Of a DNA stretch of 64,000 bases, positions 11,590-21,989 are shown piece by piece. The stretch comes from Acanthosepion esculentum (lineage: Eukaryota > Mollusca > Cephalopoda > Sepiida > Sepiidae), in the NCBI GenBank assembly GCA_964036315.1, contig OZ038487.1, positions 55,157,409-55,221,408 on the forward strand. The letters run 5' to 3'. Position numbers and translations under genes: made by a program. The notes below the pieces were generated by a model, which saw only the letters and a program-made list of their open reading frames with translations, had not been told where the DNA came from and made no database searches. The first letter of the stretch is position 1, and each line of letters begins with the position of its first letter.

Positions 11590-12052
11590 AAGCAACTGTA
11601 AATTGATGAGACCTTGTTGCCAATCTAGTACTGCACTTAAATTCATAACGTCTACATATCATAGAGGAAAGTAATATTTATTTTGAAAATACAAAAATGT
11701 GGCACAAGGTCAAAAATGGGGGATAGGAGAAGGCTGGTCTTCAATCTGTCTTATCTTAAACCTAGCTAGCCGTAATTACTGACCCAAACATACTACAGTA
11801 TTCATTATACCAAAACAACACATTCTTACCTACCATTCTTACTACAGCCACCATAATACCTCAAAGTCTCTATGAAGTCCTAACTAGTACCCATATGCAC
11901 AATAGAGGAAAGTTCATTAGAACAATTACCATGAAAGTATTTATAGTAAAGCGAATCTACATTACAGTGGCGAAAAAGTGACTGAAGCCGAGATCTCAGG
12001 ACAATAAGATTATGTATTCTTCTTTGGATTTTATCAAGAATCTAAATTCTGG
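11590..12052 (-). mobile_element. LINE-A 3' end, interrupted by an insertion
   Basis: The two halves (11590-11672 and 11902-12052) match LINE-A 3' sequence as at 26460-26670. They are separated by the 229-bp insertion 11673-11901. Confidence 0.7.
11673..11901 (-). mobile_element. Unknown retrotransposed insert with 12-bp TSD
   Basis: Flanked by ATAGAGGAAAGT at 11661-11672 and 11902-11913. On the minus strand it ends with AAAATAAATATT, like a polyadenylation signal. No tRNA-like head is visible. It could be a SINE of another type or a retrocopy of a host transcript. Confidence 0.6.
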
Positions 12053-12053
12053 G

Positions 12054-12205
12054 TAGAAATTTGAATTAATCAAAGAAATACTATCAGTTGAAGTCATGGT
12101 AACGTAGCAATCTTTGTGTATAAAAAGAAAAATTAATGTCTATATAAAAATCAACTGGATTAATCATATTGACATTTAGAATAAAGAAAATGGATCAGCA
12201 CAGTT
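12054..12205 (+). repeat. Local repeat H, copy 2
   Basis: Second copy of the segment at 11232-11372. Confidence 0.65.
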
Positions 12206-12239
12206 TAAATTAACAAAATCTATTCAGTTTTATCCACAA

Positions 12240-12830
12240 ACTGTAGTTGAATATGCTTTCCAAAAGCTAAACAAAGTATAAAGACAAATGTAAATAAGAA
12301 AAAAGTGCTGAACTACTATGCAATATCAATCCTCCTATATGGAAGTGAATGCTGGACAATTTTCACATTGAAAAAGAGGCAGAAGAGATGTGCATCTACA
12401 GAAAAATGCAGAGAATACCATGGAGGGGGCATGTGAGCAATGAGGACGTTTCAAGGAAAACTGAAACAAAAAGAATGCTGATACATAGAAGCAAAAATAT
12501 ATAGTTGAAATTTCTAGGACACAATGAGGAAAGAAATCTTGGAGAATTTAACACTCAGAGGACATATTCAAAGCACAGAGGAGGAGAGGGGGAAACCTTC
12601 CTGACAATCTTGTGGAAATGAATAACAGAACAGGAAGTAGGAGGGGTAGTAAAAAGACAAACATTGCCCAAAGCTACAAAGGACAGGAAATTGTGGCAAG
12701 CCATGATTGCTCGCATCCTGAAGAGATATGGCACATAAAAGAAGTCAGTTTCATGTCAGAATTTTAATCCATTCAGAAACAGAATATCAGACCTCTCAGT
12801 CAACAGTTCCACACTCTAAAATCAAAGGCT
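12240..12830 (+). mobile_element. RTE-like LINE 3' end, block 3
   Basis: Contains the region coding for a SILLYGSECWT motif, as in RTE and related LINEs, then the C-terminal line and the shared 3' segment. Several indels. No catalytic RT residues are present. Confidence 0.75.
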
Positions 12831-12839
12831 GATTTTGCA

Positions 12840-13293
12840 TTAGGATTAAATTTTTAACAGATGGACTTATTTTTTCTAAAGCTGAGTACTGCATTTCAAT
12901 TTGATGTTAAAAGTTGTCTATACTGGAATAAATGATACCATTCATGATAAAAGGGTGCACTCCCAATGAAGCTTCATGGTCTGAACATCTATTTGAACTC
13001 AGGTTTACTCCAGGCCTCAAGTGGAACTAATACATACAACTCATTCCAAAAGATGCTGGAAAATGGTCAGCTCATTCTATCACTTTAGGAAGTGTTTGAC
13101 TCCTTTTGCCATTACTTTATCTTTACAAGAGGCAGATTAGACAAAAAAATGGATTATTGCTGCCATATTTTCAGCAGGAGCAACTCAATCCTCACTTTTC
13201 CAGCCTTGATGAAGTTCAAAATCATTTACAGTCTTGTAAGGTATGACTTATTTTCCACTCTGCAACCTCTTTCCACACAGACAAATAGTCACA
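12840..13293 (+). mobile_element. L2-A LINE fragment, part before SINE-F
   Basis: Codes for a YNSFQKMLENGQL-type segment, a DYCCHIFS motif (EYCCHIW in better copies) and an LFSTLQPLS motif, all from the RT C-terminal half. The SINE-F insertion splits it at 13281-13293. Confidence 0.75.
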
Positions 13294-13680
13294 GCGTCCT
13301 GGGTATGACGATAAACTACATCCGCATCCTGGGTATGACGATAAACTACGTCCAACCAAAAAGCCGTCAATCCAATCAATTGGCTGGTCATGTCATGCCC
13401 CATCACATCTAACCCATCCAAAAACAACTACAACTTACAATTAACTTTCCCACCCAAACCCTACACTAAATATACTAACACCTTACCCCTAAAATGTGAT
13501 GGAAAGTGGTGGCTTAGGGTCAATCAGTAGAAAAAAAAATTTAAACAATGATGTTGCCAGCTATACGTTTTTGAAACAATGATGTTGCCAGCTATACGTT
13601 TTTGATATATCTAGTAAATACTGGATCTGGCATTAAATAACCCATAGTGGTTGATATGCCATAAAACCCCAAACAAACAA
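13294..13680 (+). mobile_element. SINE-F insertion with 13-bp TSD
   Basis: Flanked by ACAAATAGTCACA at 13281-13293 and 13681-13693. It ends ...CCATAAAACCCCAAACAAACAA, a tail typical of LINE-mobilised elements. Inside are two local tandem duplications: 30 bp twice (13294-13353) and 31 bp twice (13543-13604). No tRNA-like box pair is convincing, so the class is uncertain, but target-primed reverse transcription is well supported. Confidence 0.8.
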
Positions 13681-13693
13681 ACAAATAGTCACA

Positions 13694-14090
13694 AGCAACT
13701 ACTTGGATGAGTTAAACTTTCTAAATTTTTCAGTATCTCAGAAACAACAACGAGCATAATTTTATCATCACTGATAAGAGCCTGAATTTCTTCTAGTTAA
13801 GATGAATGGTTGAACTCTCAAGGAAACACCTTCCATTGAATGTCTATTGAGTTTAACTCGTATATATAACTCATTGCTAAAGATTCTGGAAAAATAGCCG
13901 GGTCATTGTACCACTCCTGAAAGAACTCGATGCCTTTTGCTATGCTTTTTTTTTTACAAGAGTCAGATTAGGTCAAAAATGTAGTTTTGCTACCCTATCT
14001 GCAGCAGCAGGAACTACTCAATGCTCACTTTCCAACTTAACCACTTCAAGCCTCGTAGTCACCAACATTGGCTTTATTTTCTCAAGTGTT
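13694..14090 (+). mobile_element. L2-A LINE fragments after SINE-F
   Basis: L2-A sequence continues after the TSD. From about 13760 a second similar L2-A piece runs to 14090, with the same order of motifs as 12840-13293. Confidence 0.65.
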
Positions 14091-14136
14091 GAACAGGGGT
14101 CTGCATGGGACACTTTCTTTCTTTCTTTTTTTTTTT

Positions 14137-14364
14137 AGCGATTCAACACTTTTGATGAAGTGAAGGAAGCTTGTTTGCAGTTTTTTGATTCAAAGCCAGT
14201 GGACTGGTATCTAGGACAGATTTGGATGCTAGCTGATCGCTGGCAGAAAATCGCCAAGAATGATGGGCTTTACTTTGAAGAATAAATGTTGGTGTTGCTC
14301 CATAAAATTTTGTTGTTTTTTTTCCATTTTCTAAGTGAGTTAGGACTTTCTGGCCAACCTGATA
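14137..14364 (+). pseudogene. mariner transposase C-terminus, truncated
   Basis: The plus-strand translation ends with FDSKPVDWYLGQIW, LADRWQKIAKNDG and YFEE, the usual end of mariner transposases. A terminal-repeat-like sequence follows, ending in GGCCAACCTGATA at 14364. The 5' part of the element, with the catalytic residues, is missing. Confidence 0.85.
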
Positions 14365-14474
14365 CATTGTTAGTGATGCAAAGATTTATGACTGTAACTG
14401 ATTTACTTACCAACTTCATGACTAGTACTTTCACAATAAACATATGAAGATAATGGAAATCAATCAATTTAGTA

Positions 14475-14562
14475 CATAAATTTAAATTCTCTCAAAATTG
14501 AGGACATAAATTTAAATTCTCTCAAAATTGAGGACATGAATTTAAATTCTCTCAAAATCTAA
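14475..14562. repeat. 30-bp tandem repeat, 2.9 copies
   Basis: Three near-identical copies of a unit beginning ATAAATTTAAATTCTCTCAA. Confidence 0.95.
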
Positions 14563-14741
14563 GACGAAAATACAAAATATATAAATATTAATCAAAACAA
14601 TAAAAAATGGCTGGCCTATGCCATGAATTATTTATTTTGTGCAAATTAAGGCCTTGCAGATTTATTTTTCCTATTTTATTGAAATTTTATTAGGATAAAA
14701 ATTAGTTATAGTCTCTTGCACTTATATCATATTTTTATCTA

Positions 14742-16029
14742 TCAGGTCATCCCATAAGTTCTGTCCGAATTTTGAATAAGGAAAACAAGTGACCAAATGT
14801 TAGATTTAATTATAGATTCAATCAACAATGTATTTTCCCTGATTATCTATGACTTCCTTCCATCTATTAACAAGCTTACTAATTCCATTACTGTAAAATT
14901 CTTTTGGTTTTGATTTGAAGAACTCACAAATGTCAGTTTTAACCTCTTCCTGTGTTACAAAAGCTGTTTCTTCCAAATGATTCTGGTAGATACGAAACAA
15001 ATGGTAGTCTGAAGGAGCAAGGTCGGGAGAATAAGGTGGATGAGGAATTTTCTCCCAACCAAGTTCTTCGATCTTTTGTGACGTGATTCTTGCTGCATGT
15101 GGTCGCACATTGTCCTGATGAAACATCACCCATTTTCAATTCACTAGAGCAGGTCTTTTTTTCCTCAAAGCTTGGTTCAAACGCTCTAATTGCTTACAGT
15201 ATATTTGAGCATTAATTGTTGCATTAGGTGGTAAGAATTCAAAGTGGATTATTCCTTGGCAATCCCACCAGATTGAAAGAAGAACCATTTGCCCATGAAG
15301 TTCCCTTCTCGGCTGTGGCTGGGGTCCTTCCCCTTTACCAAGCTACTGTCTACAACACTTAACATTTCAATAAAAGATCCATTTTTCATCTCCAGTCACA
15401 AGTCTATCCAAAAAAGGTGAAACAAGTTGGCGAGAATGGAGAGAAGAGCAGATGTCAACACGGGATTTGAGGTTGTTTTCAGACAATTCATGAGGCACCC
15501 ATTTTCCAAGTTTAGGAACTTTTCCAAGTTGTTGAAGATGATGATGAACAGTTGTATGGTTTGAACTGAGAATCACTGCCAATTCCTCAACTGATAAAGC
15601 AGAATTTTCTTCAAGGGCTGCTTCAAGAAGCTTTTCATCAAACTCAACTGGACGTCCGGTTCGATCTTCATCATCAAGGGTGAAATCTCCACCTCTGAAT
15701 TTTGCAAACCATCTTCTGCAAGTTCTTTCATTCACACATTCCTCTCCATAAACTGAGTGAATGTTTCTAGCCGCTTCGGCTGCTGAGTTTCCTTTCTTGA
15801 ACTCATAAAGCATTATGTGCCTCAAATGATTCTTGGGTACTTCCATGTTAGCAGGGTTTTAATCAAACAAAATTTAATTTTATTGTTCTCTGAAATAAAA
15901 TTTGATCAGTTTAAATGCATTTAAACAAAAAATAATGTTCAGCTCCTTTAGACATTATAAAATACTCTTTAAATTTTGTTCATTTTAACAAAAAGTTAAA
16001 ATTCGGACAGAACTTATGGGATGACCTAA
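14742..16029 (-). mobile_element. Full-length mariner element (mariner-1)
   Basis: 1288 bp bounded by inverted repeats of about 31 bp, starting T(C/T)AGGTCATCCCATAAGT, with one mismatch, and flanked by TA at 14740-14741 and 16030-16031. These are the hallmarks of the mariner family. It carries one transposase frame on the minus strand. Confidence 0.95.
14818..15846 (-). pseudogene. mariner-1 transposase, three in-frame stops
   Basis: Cut-and-paste transposase of the DD34D mariner group. Length is 342 aa, normal for the family. The N-terminal paired-like HTH region covers roughly residues 1-110. Catalytic Asp at about 153 (TGDEKWIFY), 245 (FHQDN) and 280 (APSDYHLF); the last two are separated by 34 residues. 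The frame never shifts, but stops interrupt it at 15367-15369, 15343-15345 and 15136-15138. The start chosen gives MEVPKNHLRHIMLYEF, the usual mariner beginning. Dead but well preserved, hence a fairly recent copy. Confidence 0.95.
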
Positions 16030-16117
16030 TATTTTTATGTCAGTTTGCCAGCAATCATTGCTCTGTGTATGCAAGTATGATAACATCCAAATTTATTCTC
16101 GGTTCATCTATCATGTG

Positions 16118-16436
16118 GGATTTTATGTTCAGACTACATGATATATTAAAAGCAAGAGGGGACAGAGGGAAACAAGTAAACTACCTAACAATTGGTTAAT
16201 TTTACTCTTCCATTTATGCTATGGTAATTTAGCCACACATGCATGGACTCTCCCAGTTATAAATAGGAGCAGGTACTGCTTTTGGAGAGGGAATTTTCCA
16301 GCAGTCAGCTCTGACAGTTGGACCATTCTTGCTGTAACACTTGTTTGTATATGTTTGTATTACTGTTTCTGTTAATATATTTGTTTAACTCAATTCCTCT
16401 CTTGTGTCTTTATTTCTGGCCTTAACAAGGCCACAA
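16118..16436 (+). mobile_element. RTE scrap and LTR-like sequence
   Basis: A short RTE C-terminal scrap (about 16140-16190) is followed by a stretch with a TATA-like TTATAAATAG near 16258 and a pyrimidine-rich end finishing GGCCACAACA at about 16437. This resembles the U3-R-U5 end of an LTR, but I could not fix its 5' end or a target duplication. Confidence 0.35.
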
Positions 16437-16439
16437 CAA

Positions 16440-17060
16440 TTTACAATATACACAACATTATAATAATTACTTTGGAAAGATCGTTTGACTAATTTTTGAG
16501 CACAGATACAAGAGAGACTTATCACTAAATGAAAGTCATTAGTGTCTTTTGTAAATATTTTATTTATAGCTCAAACCTAATCAAAAATGCTAATTTTTTT
16601 ACCAATCAAATGAGACAAGATGAAATGTTTGACGACTGCTAAGGAAACAGAAAGATTTGGAGCATAGGACAAGAGAGTTGCTTGTGTATCATTTCGTAAT
16701 ATGCTCAATTTAATATTCTCGCCATTTTAAGACTGAAATCTTCACTTCCATCATTAAAGGCAGAAGAATCAGTGCTTGTTCCAGACCAACCATTGACAAA
16801 ATTCAATTGTCTTTTTGATTGGTGGTTTAATACAAGAAACTTACTAACCTGAGATACTTCTAGATGTAAAATAATTAAATAACAGTGAAATATAGAGTTT
16901 ATTTCTACTTGAAAACCCCTGCCATTGAAGATATAGTTATGAAGAAAATGTTGGTAATATCAGTGACAAGAATAATAGCATATGGAAATCTAAGTTCTAG
17001 CTTATAGCTCAGTGGAGATAGCATCGGATGGGAACTAGAAGATATATCAATCTCATATCT
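16440..17060. other. Unassigned AT-rich DNA
   Basis: No feature recognised. Confidence 0.5.
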
Positions 17061-17069
17061 CAGATCATA

Positions 17070-17240
17070 AATAAAGCTCTATGCAGATGATGCTTACAGA
17101 CTCACTTTCAAAAACAAGTTGATCGGAGCCTTGCAGCTGATCTCTCTTCTGACCAAGCTCTAACAGCTCAATGGGGGAAAAACAAACTTGTAACTTTCAG
17201 TGCCTCAAAAGCCAAGCTGGTACTGTTTCACTATTTACAT
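17070..17240 (+). pseudogene. LINE RT fragment with YADD motif
   Basis: Translates to LYADDAYRLT, then after one frameshift DRSLAADLSSDQALTAQWG and KLVTFSASKAKL. This is the catalytic YADD box and following segment of an L2/CR1/Jockey-type non-LTR RT. Only about 170 bp remain. Confidence 0.75.
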
Positions 17241-17247
17241 TATCCTC

Positions 17248-17507
17248 AAGGACACATGGCACTGTGGATAAAGGCATTAGTTAGATCCAGTGACAGGACC
17301 CAAAGAGTGTGAGTTCAATACCCGGTTAAGGCAGTGGAGAACTTGGAGTGGGGAATTAACAGGATATAACTGATAACTGACTTACATTAAACATGGCACA
17401 TGTAACGAGAACAGTCTACCCCAATGAGCAAAATAAAGGATGAGGACAATAGTCTGAATAATGTAAATAGTGTGCATAATACCTCATCTCAGAAATATAG
17501 ACAGATA
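17248..17507 (+). mobile_element. SINE-A copy lacking the central module
   Basis: Good tRNA-like head (box A near 17257, box B near 17313) and 3' end, but about 90 bp of the body are missing at 17442. The lost part includes the whole hammerhead-like core. Confidence 0.85.
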
Positions 17508-17514
17508 GTATTGT

Positions 17515-18235
17515 TTCATCAACACTAATCAGATCTTGAGTTTTCTCCAGTCAAGATGAACATTTGCACACATGCTTTAATTGTCAATTGGGTTGAAGCA
17601 ATCATCACCCACATTCTAGACAAATTAAAAAAAGTTTAATCTAAATAAAGAATAAATATAAATACATATTATATACTTTGAATCTTTTCCTTTTCATACT
17701 GTCAATCTATCTGTCATAACCCCCAATCCCAAAATGATTACTTCAGTGAATTTAATATGACTGCAATGTTTATTTGCAAAAGAAATGAGCAAATATTTAC
17801 TTTTATCAAAACAGGAATTAAAACCACATCACAAAAAGATTACTGGAGGCTCTTAGCAGTTATTATAAAATAACAAATTATTTTATTTCAGTGCATTAGA
17901 ATTTGACAGCTCAGCTATTTACATTCAGATTCTAAAAGTTATTTTCAATATATACAGAACATAAAATATCACATTAATGAGGAAGGAGGGCTTAGAAAAC
18001 TCCAGACCTCAATTAGAGCTCATATATAATATCCATTTGCTAAAGAATCTGGAAAAATGGTTGGCTCATTCTACTGATCCAGGAAGTATCTAAATCCTGC
18101 AGCTATGCTTTATCTTTCCAAAAGTCGGATTAGGCCACAAATTGCAACCATATTTGAGATGGAACTGCTGAATCCTCCCAGCCTTGATAGTATCCAAAAT
18201 TGTTTATGGACTCTTTTTAAATTGGAGTACCTAAA
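17515..18235 (+). mobile_element. L2-A LINE scraps
   Basis: L2-A-like stretches at 17515-17600 and 17990-18235 have the same motif order as 12840-13293, heavily mutated. Between them I see no clear element. Confidence 0.55.
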
Positions 18236-18239
18236 ATTA

Positions 18240-18995
18240 TTGGGTTATGACCTTGTTTAGTGCAATATTTATGCTCAGAATCATATCAGAAAAAGCAATA
18301 CAAATGCAGAAGGATTTACACCTGTGTTTTATAGATTATGCAAATGTGTTTGATAAAGTATGTCACAAAGAACTGTTGGAAACCTTGTAGGTAACCTTGA
18401 CATATTTGGGAATGATATTAAAATAATTCAGAATCTATACTGGCAGCAAACTACCTGCATATAGATGGAAAATGAATTGAGTAAATATTAAAAAGATGTC
18501 TTCCAAAAGCTAAACAAAGTATTAAATATAGAAAAGTTTTTCTGGAACCAAAGAATTGTGTACTGAATTGTTGTGTAATATCAGTGCTCCTATATACAAT
18601 CACCACACAGATGAAGATGAGACTTGAAGCAATAGGAATATGATTTTACAGAAGGATGCTGAGAATATTATGAACTGAACATGTGCACCTTGATGAAATT
18701 TTAGAGAAAATGGAAACAAAAATCACACTTATAATTATAAGTGTGAATCAGAAACAGAAATTTGTAATTTCTTTAACACATAGTGAAGAAAGAGGGCTTA
18801 GAAAATTTGAGACTCACAGGACATAGTGAAGGCAAGAGGTATAGACAAAAGTAGCACATAACCTACCTAATGAACTTGTGTAAAAGGTTAGCAGTACAGA
18901 GATTAGAAGAGATATGAAAACAATAAACAAGGACAGGATATTGTGTAGATTCATGATCAGCCCCATCCTGGAGGGACATGATACACAGAAGAAGA
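18240..18995 (+). pseudogene. RTE-like LINE RT, internally deleted
   Basis: Starts with RISEKAIQMQKDLHLCFIDYANVFDKV, RT motif A with the catalytic Asp in FIDY. A NLY..QTA-like line follows. The frame then jumps to SVLLYTI (18580) and EAIGIxFYRRMLRIL, so motif C (YADD) is deleted. It ends with the RTE C-terminal line and tail. Stops and shifts throughout. Confidence 0.8.
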
Positions 18996-19249
18996 CGAAA
19001 TAAAGATAACAATAATGAAATAAATATATAAATACCTTTGCTTTTCTTTTGATTTTCCAGGCACTGATATTTATTCTCTGCTGAAGGTCCTATAACAAGT
19101 TACTAATTTATATTTTTAATTTTTTTTCCTGTTATCATGATAAAGTGTCTCTCCAACTTCATCTTTTTAAAATAACTTTCTTGATTTTAACATTTTTTTT
19201 ATATCAGTGGTAGAGCATTGTCTGCTTAAAAAGTTTTCATTCTCAGTGA

Positions 19250-19680
19250 CATTTTTTTTTTTATTATATTTATTCATTCTCAGTCTTTTTTCTTTCTATC
19301 TTTCTTTCTTTCTTTTTTTAATAATTTCTTTTTTTCTGTATTTCTTTTTCTAACCTTTGTGTTTTCTTTCTCTTTTTTTTTCTTTCTTTCTTTCTTTTTT
19401 TAATAATTTCTTTTTTTTCTGTATTTCTTTTTCTAACCTTTGTGTTTTCTTTCTCTTTTTTTTTTCTTTCTTTCTTTCTTTTTTTAATAATTTCTTTTTT
19501 TTCTGTATTTCTTTTTCTAACCTTTGTGTTTTCTTTCTCTTTTTTTTCCTTTCTTTTAAACTTTATATTTTCTCTTTTTTTCAACTTTCATGTGTTTCTT
19601 CTTTTTTTTTCCTTTTCTATATTAATTTTGTTTTTATATTCATCCACTTTTTTTCCATCTGTTTTTCTTTCATTCCTTGG
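19250..19680. repeat. CT-rich tract with 82-84-bp tandem repeat
   Basis: A pyrimidine-rich block in which a unit starting AATAATTTCTTTTTTTCTGT recurs at 19320, 19402 and 19486. The long Phe-rich plus-strand frames and Lys-rich minus-strand frames come from the repeat. Confidence 0.9.
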
Positions 19681-19689
19681 TATTGTTAC

Positions 19690-20325
19690 CCATAATCGTC
19701 TCTCCGAAACCTCCACACAAACCCCCAGACTTTATCCCTTCTCTCTTCATTCAGATTTTGGAATGACATCAGAGTCATCGACACAGCATATGATTCTGAT
19801 ATGCAAACAATATGGTTTATATAACAGAACATCAAACTCCTTGCTAAGGTGACAAGGAGGTCACAATGCCTATCCACAAGAAAGAAGAAAACAGCCATTG
19901 ACCATAGCAAAGGCTACGATTGACAGTCAAGAGTATATTTTATTGTACAGATTATCAGAACACTGTCCAATATTGACAAAGTGATTGAGAGGGTGATGTT
20001 AGTAGATTATGCAAGCCAGGCAGACAGTGATCTCTTTAGAGGGAGGTCAAAATTTTAGTAACGGTGTTGGCCCAAACCATTTAAATGTTTTCTCCATCTC
20101 TTGACCATTGTCATGTCTGTTGACAGGCGTTGGTCAGCATGTCCATTTTCCTGGATGAATATTGCAAAATCTTGCTGCTGTCATCGAACACTGTAATTTA
20201 CAGATGAGTCTTCTAAAACAACTTTGATCAATGAATCACTGAAACTCTGGCGAATTTCTGACCTCTAAATACTGATTGAAATATGAAATAAACAGGTAAA
20301 AGAGAAAAAAAGGTCTATACCCCAC
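19690..20325. other. Apparently single-copy DNA
   Basis: Matches no other part of the window and has balanced composition. I see no convincing coding frame or splice structure. Confidence 0.4.
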
Positions 20326-20556
20326 CTTTACACACACACACACATATATATATAGAGAGAGGTAGACAGATTGGATGGATGGAAAATATTTTACTTTGAT
20401 ATATTTCATCAATGATTTCTTCATATTTTTAATTTCATATTCTTAAGTCAGATAAAACAAAAACAGGTTTTGGCTTATTTATTTATTTTGCTAAAAATAA
20501 TGTGCCATTGGATTTAAAACAGCGATTAACATACAAATGTAATATGTGGATTACTA

Positions 20557-20841
20557 CCTGAAAAGTAATGGTCACGTATATATTAGGTTGGTGCAAAAAT
20601 AATGTTGTTTTTTGACGTTCAACTTCAGTCAAAAAACGACATTATTTTTGCACCAACCTAATATATATCTAAGTTGTAGCCGCTGTTTGTTTGTTATTGA
20701 ACTTCTCCTAGGGTTTTGGAGATAGACCCCCATAACCATATATATTCTCAAACTACATTACCCAGGGTACTTGGATAAGTATATTTCATTTTGACAACCC
20801 ACCCCACTGAAAATTATATATATGACCATTACTTTTCAGTA
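20557..20841. mobile_element. Inverted-repeat element hosting a MITE
   Basis: CTGAAAAGTAATGGTCA at 20558-20574 is repeated inverted at 20824-20840, suggesting a MITE-like element of about 285 bp. A second MITE sits inside it. Part of the right half resembles the reverse complement of 47830-47880. Confidence 0.65.
20583..20661. mobile_element. 79-bp mariner MITE (TTAGGTTGGTGCAAAA type)
   Basis: A near-perfect palindrome: arms of about 34 bp begin TTAGGTTGGTGCAAAAATAA and differ at one base. TA at 20581-20582 and 20662-20663 is the target duplication. The ends resemble those of cecropia-group mariners and of the human MADE1/Hsmar1 family. Its transcript would fold into a long hairpin. Confidence 0.9.
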
Positions 20842-21073
20842 AAAATTTCCCTTTGATTTAAATTAAATTTAAATTTGAACAAGGGAATGACTCCTATTCA
20901 AAATGTAGGAGAAAGCCAGAAGATAGAGGTCACATTGGCAAGTTTATTGAGTAATACTAAAATGCATTATTTTTCTTCACAAATTATAACAATGATTTAA
21001 AATTAATCATCATTTTCTGACAAAAAAAATGTGTGACACAGAGAGGTGCGGGTAATTTAGCTAGTATATATAT

Positions 21074-21228
21074 ATTTAAAAAAAATTAGGAGATCAGCCA
21101 GTCACACTACCTTGGTTTCAATCTTTTGGCATTCTCAGGATATAGGTCAAAATATATATTGTCTGAGACTACCAAATGATTGAAACCAAAGTGGCGTGAC
21201 TGGCTGATCTAAATTTTTTTAAATTTAA
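21074..21228. repeat. Imperfect inverted repeat, MITE-like
   Basis: Arms of about 58 bp, roughly 85% alike, sharing GATCAGCCAGTCAC and TTGGTTTCAATC, around a TA-rich centre. No clear target duplication. Confidence 0.75.
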
Positions 21229-21632
21229 AAGCTCTGCATGTTAAATTTTTATGTTTTTTTTTATATGTGCATTAAGCAGTTTTTAATACAACTGTTTACT
21301 GGTCTAATTTAAGTTTGACTATTAACTGTATAGACTCAGGTTTTAGTACAACATACACACGAAGAAAAAAAGAGAAATACTGGATTTTAAAATTAGACAC
21401 ATATAAACTAGGGTTAAACAAAGACTTGGGTATTTTAAATCTGTATAAATATTTCAATAGTTAAAAAATTTCTATAGATATAGTTAAAAAACGTTTTTAA
21501 ACAGCATCTAAAATACTATCGTTAGATTTACGTTAAAAAATTCAAACACAGTTGCATTCCACATCACGTGACGTCCGCGTCCCACGACGGACGCTGTAAA
21601 CAAACTCCCAAATACAGTTATTCAATTAATTT

Positions 21633-21676
21633 CTGAGGAAGGACCGAGGTGGTCTGAAATATTAAATATATATAAA
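21633..21676 (+). ncRNA. Hammerhead-like core, complete layout
   Basis: CTGAGGA (21633-21639), then a hairpin with GGACC paired to GGTCT, then GAA, then an ATAT-TAA-ATAT hairpin, then A. This matches the minimal hammerhead plan, including a U-H cleavage position. It lies in a repeat-like setting, possibly the end of a Penelope-like element. Activity is untested. Confidence 0.5.
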
Positions 21677-21744
21677 AACATATAAATAAATACTTTTGCA
21701 AAAAAACACCCAATTTTTTCAGTTGTTTTATCCATATTATATAT

Positions 21745-21910
21745 ACATATATATATATATATATAATAAAAAATATAGTTTTAAGATATGTTTTATTTAT
21801 GGATAAAATGTGCTAAATATCGGGGATAGAGTGTGTCTAAATATGTGTGGACACTGAAGTCAACAGTGGCAGTCTCTTTCATGCTTGTACACCATCTTCA
21901 TATATTTAAA
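21745..21910 (-). mobile_element. Family D retroposon, partial, antisense
   Basis: Minus-strand copy of the family also found at 21990, 22240, 55417 and 57260. Its 3' end abuts a (TA)n tract, as in every copy. Confidence 0.75.
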
Positions 21911-21989
21911 ATAATAATAATAAATAAACAAGAATAAAAACTGATTTCTCCTTGCACATAATTCTTCTCAATAGCCTTTAGAAAAATTA

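Noticed and set aside
14475..14562. CRISPR-like direct repeats
   Set aside because: Units are contiguous with no unique spacers; the context is animal transposons.
16250..16437. Solo LTR
   Set aside because: TATA and U5-like end are suggestive, but the 5' border and target duplication could not be found.
19318..19852. Lys/Glu-rich minus and Phe-rich plus frames
   Set aside because: By-products of the 82-84-bp CT-rich tandem repeat.
21030..21065. Helitron 3' end (TTTAGCTAG before T)
   Set aside because: No clear hairpin before it and no matching TC start upstream.
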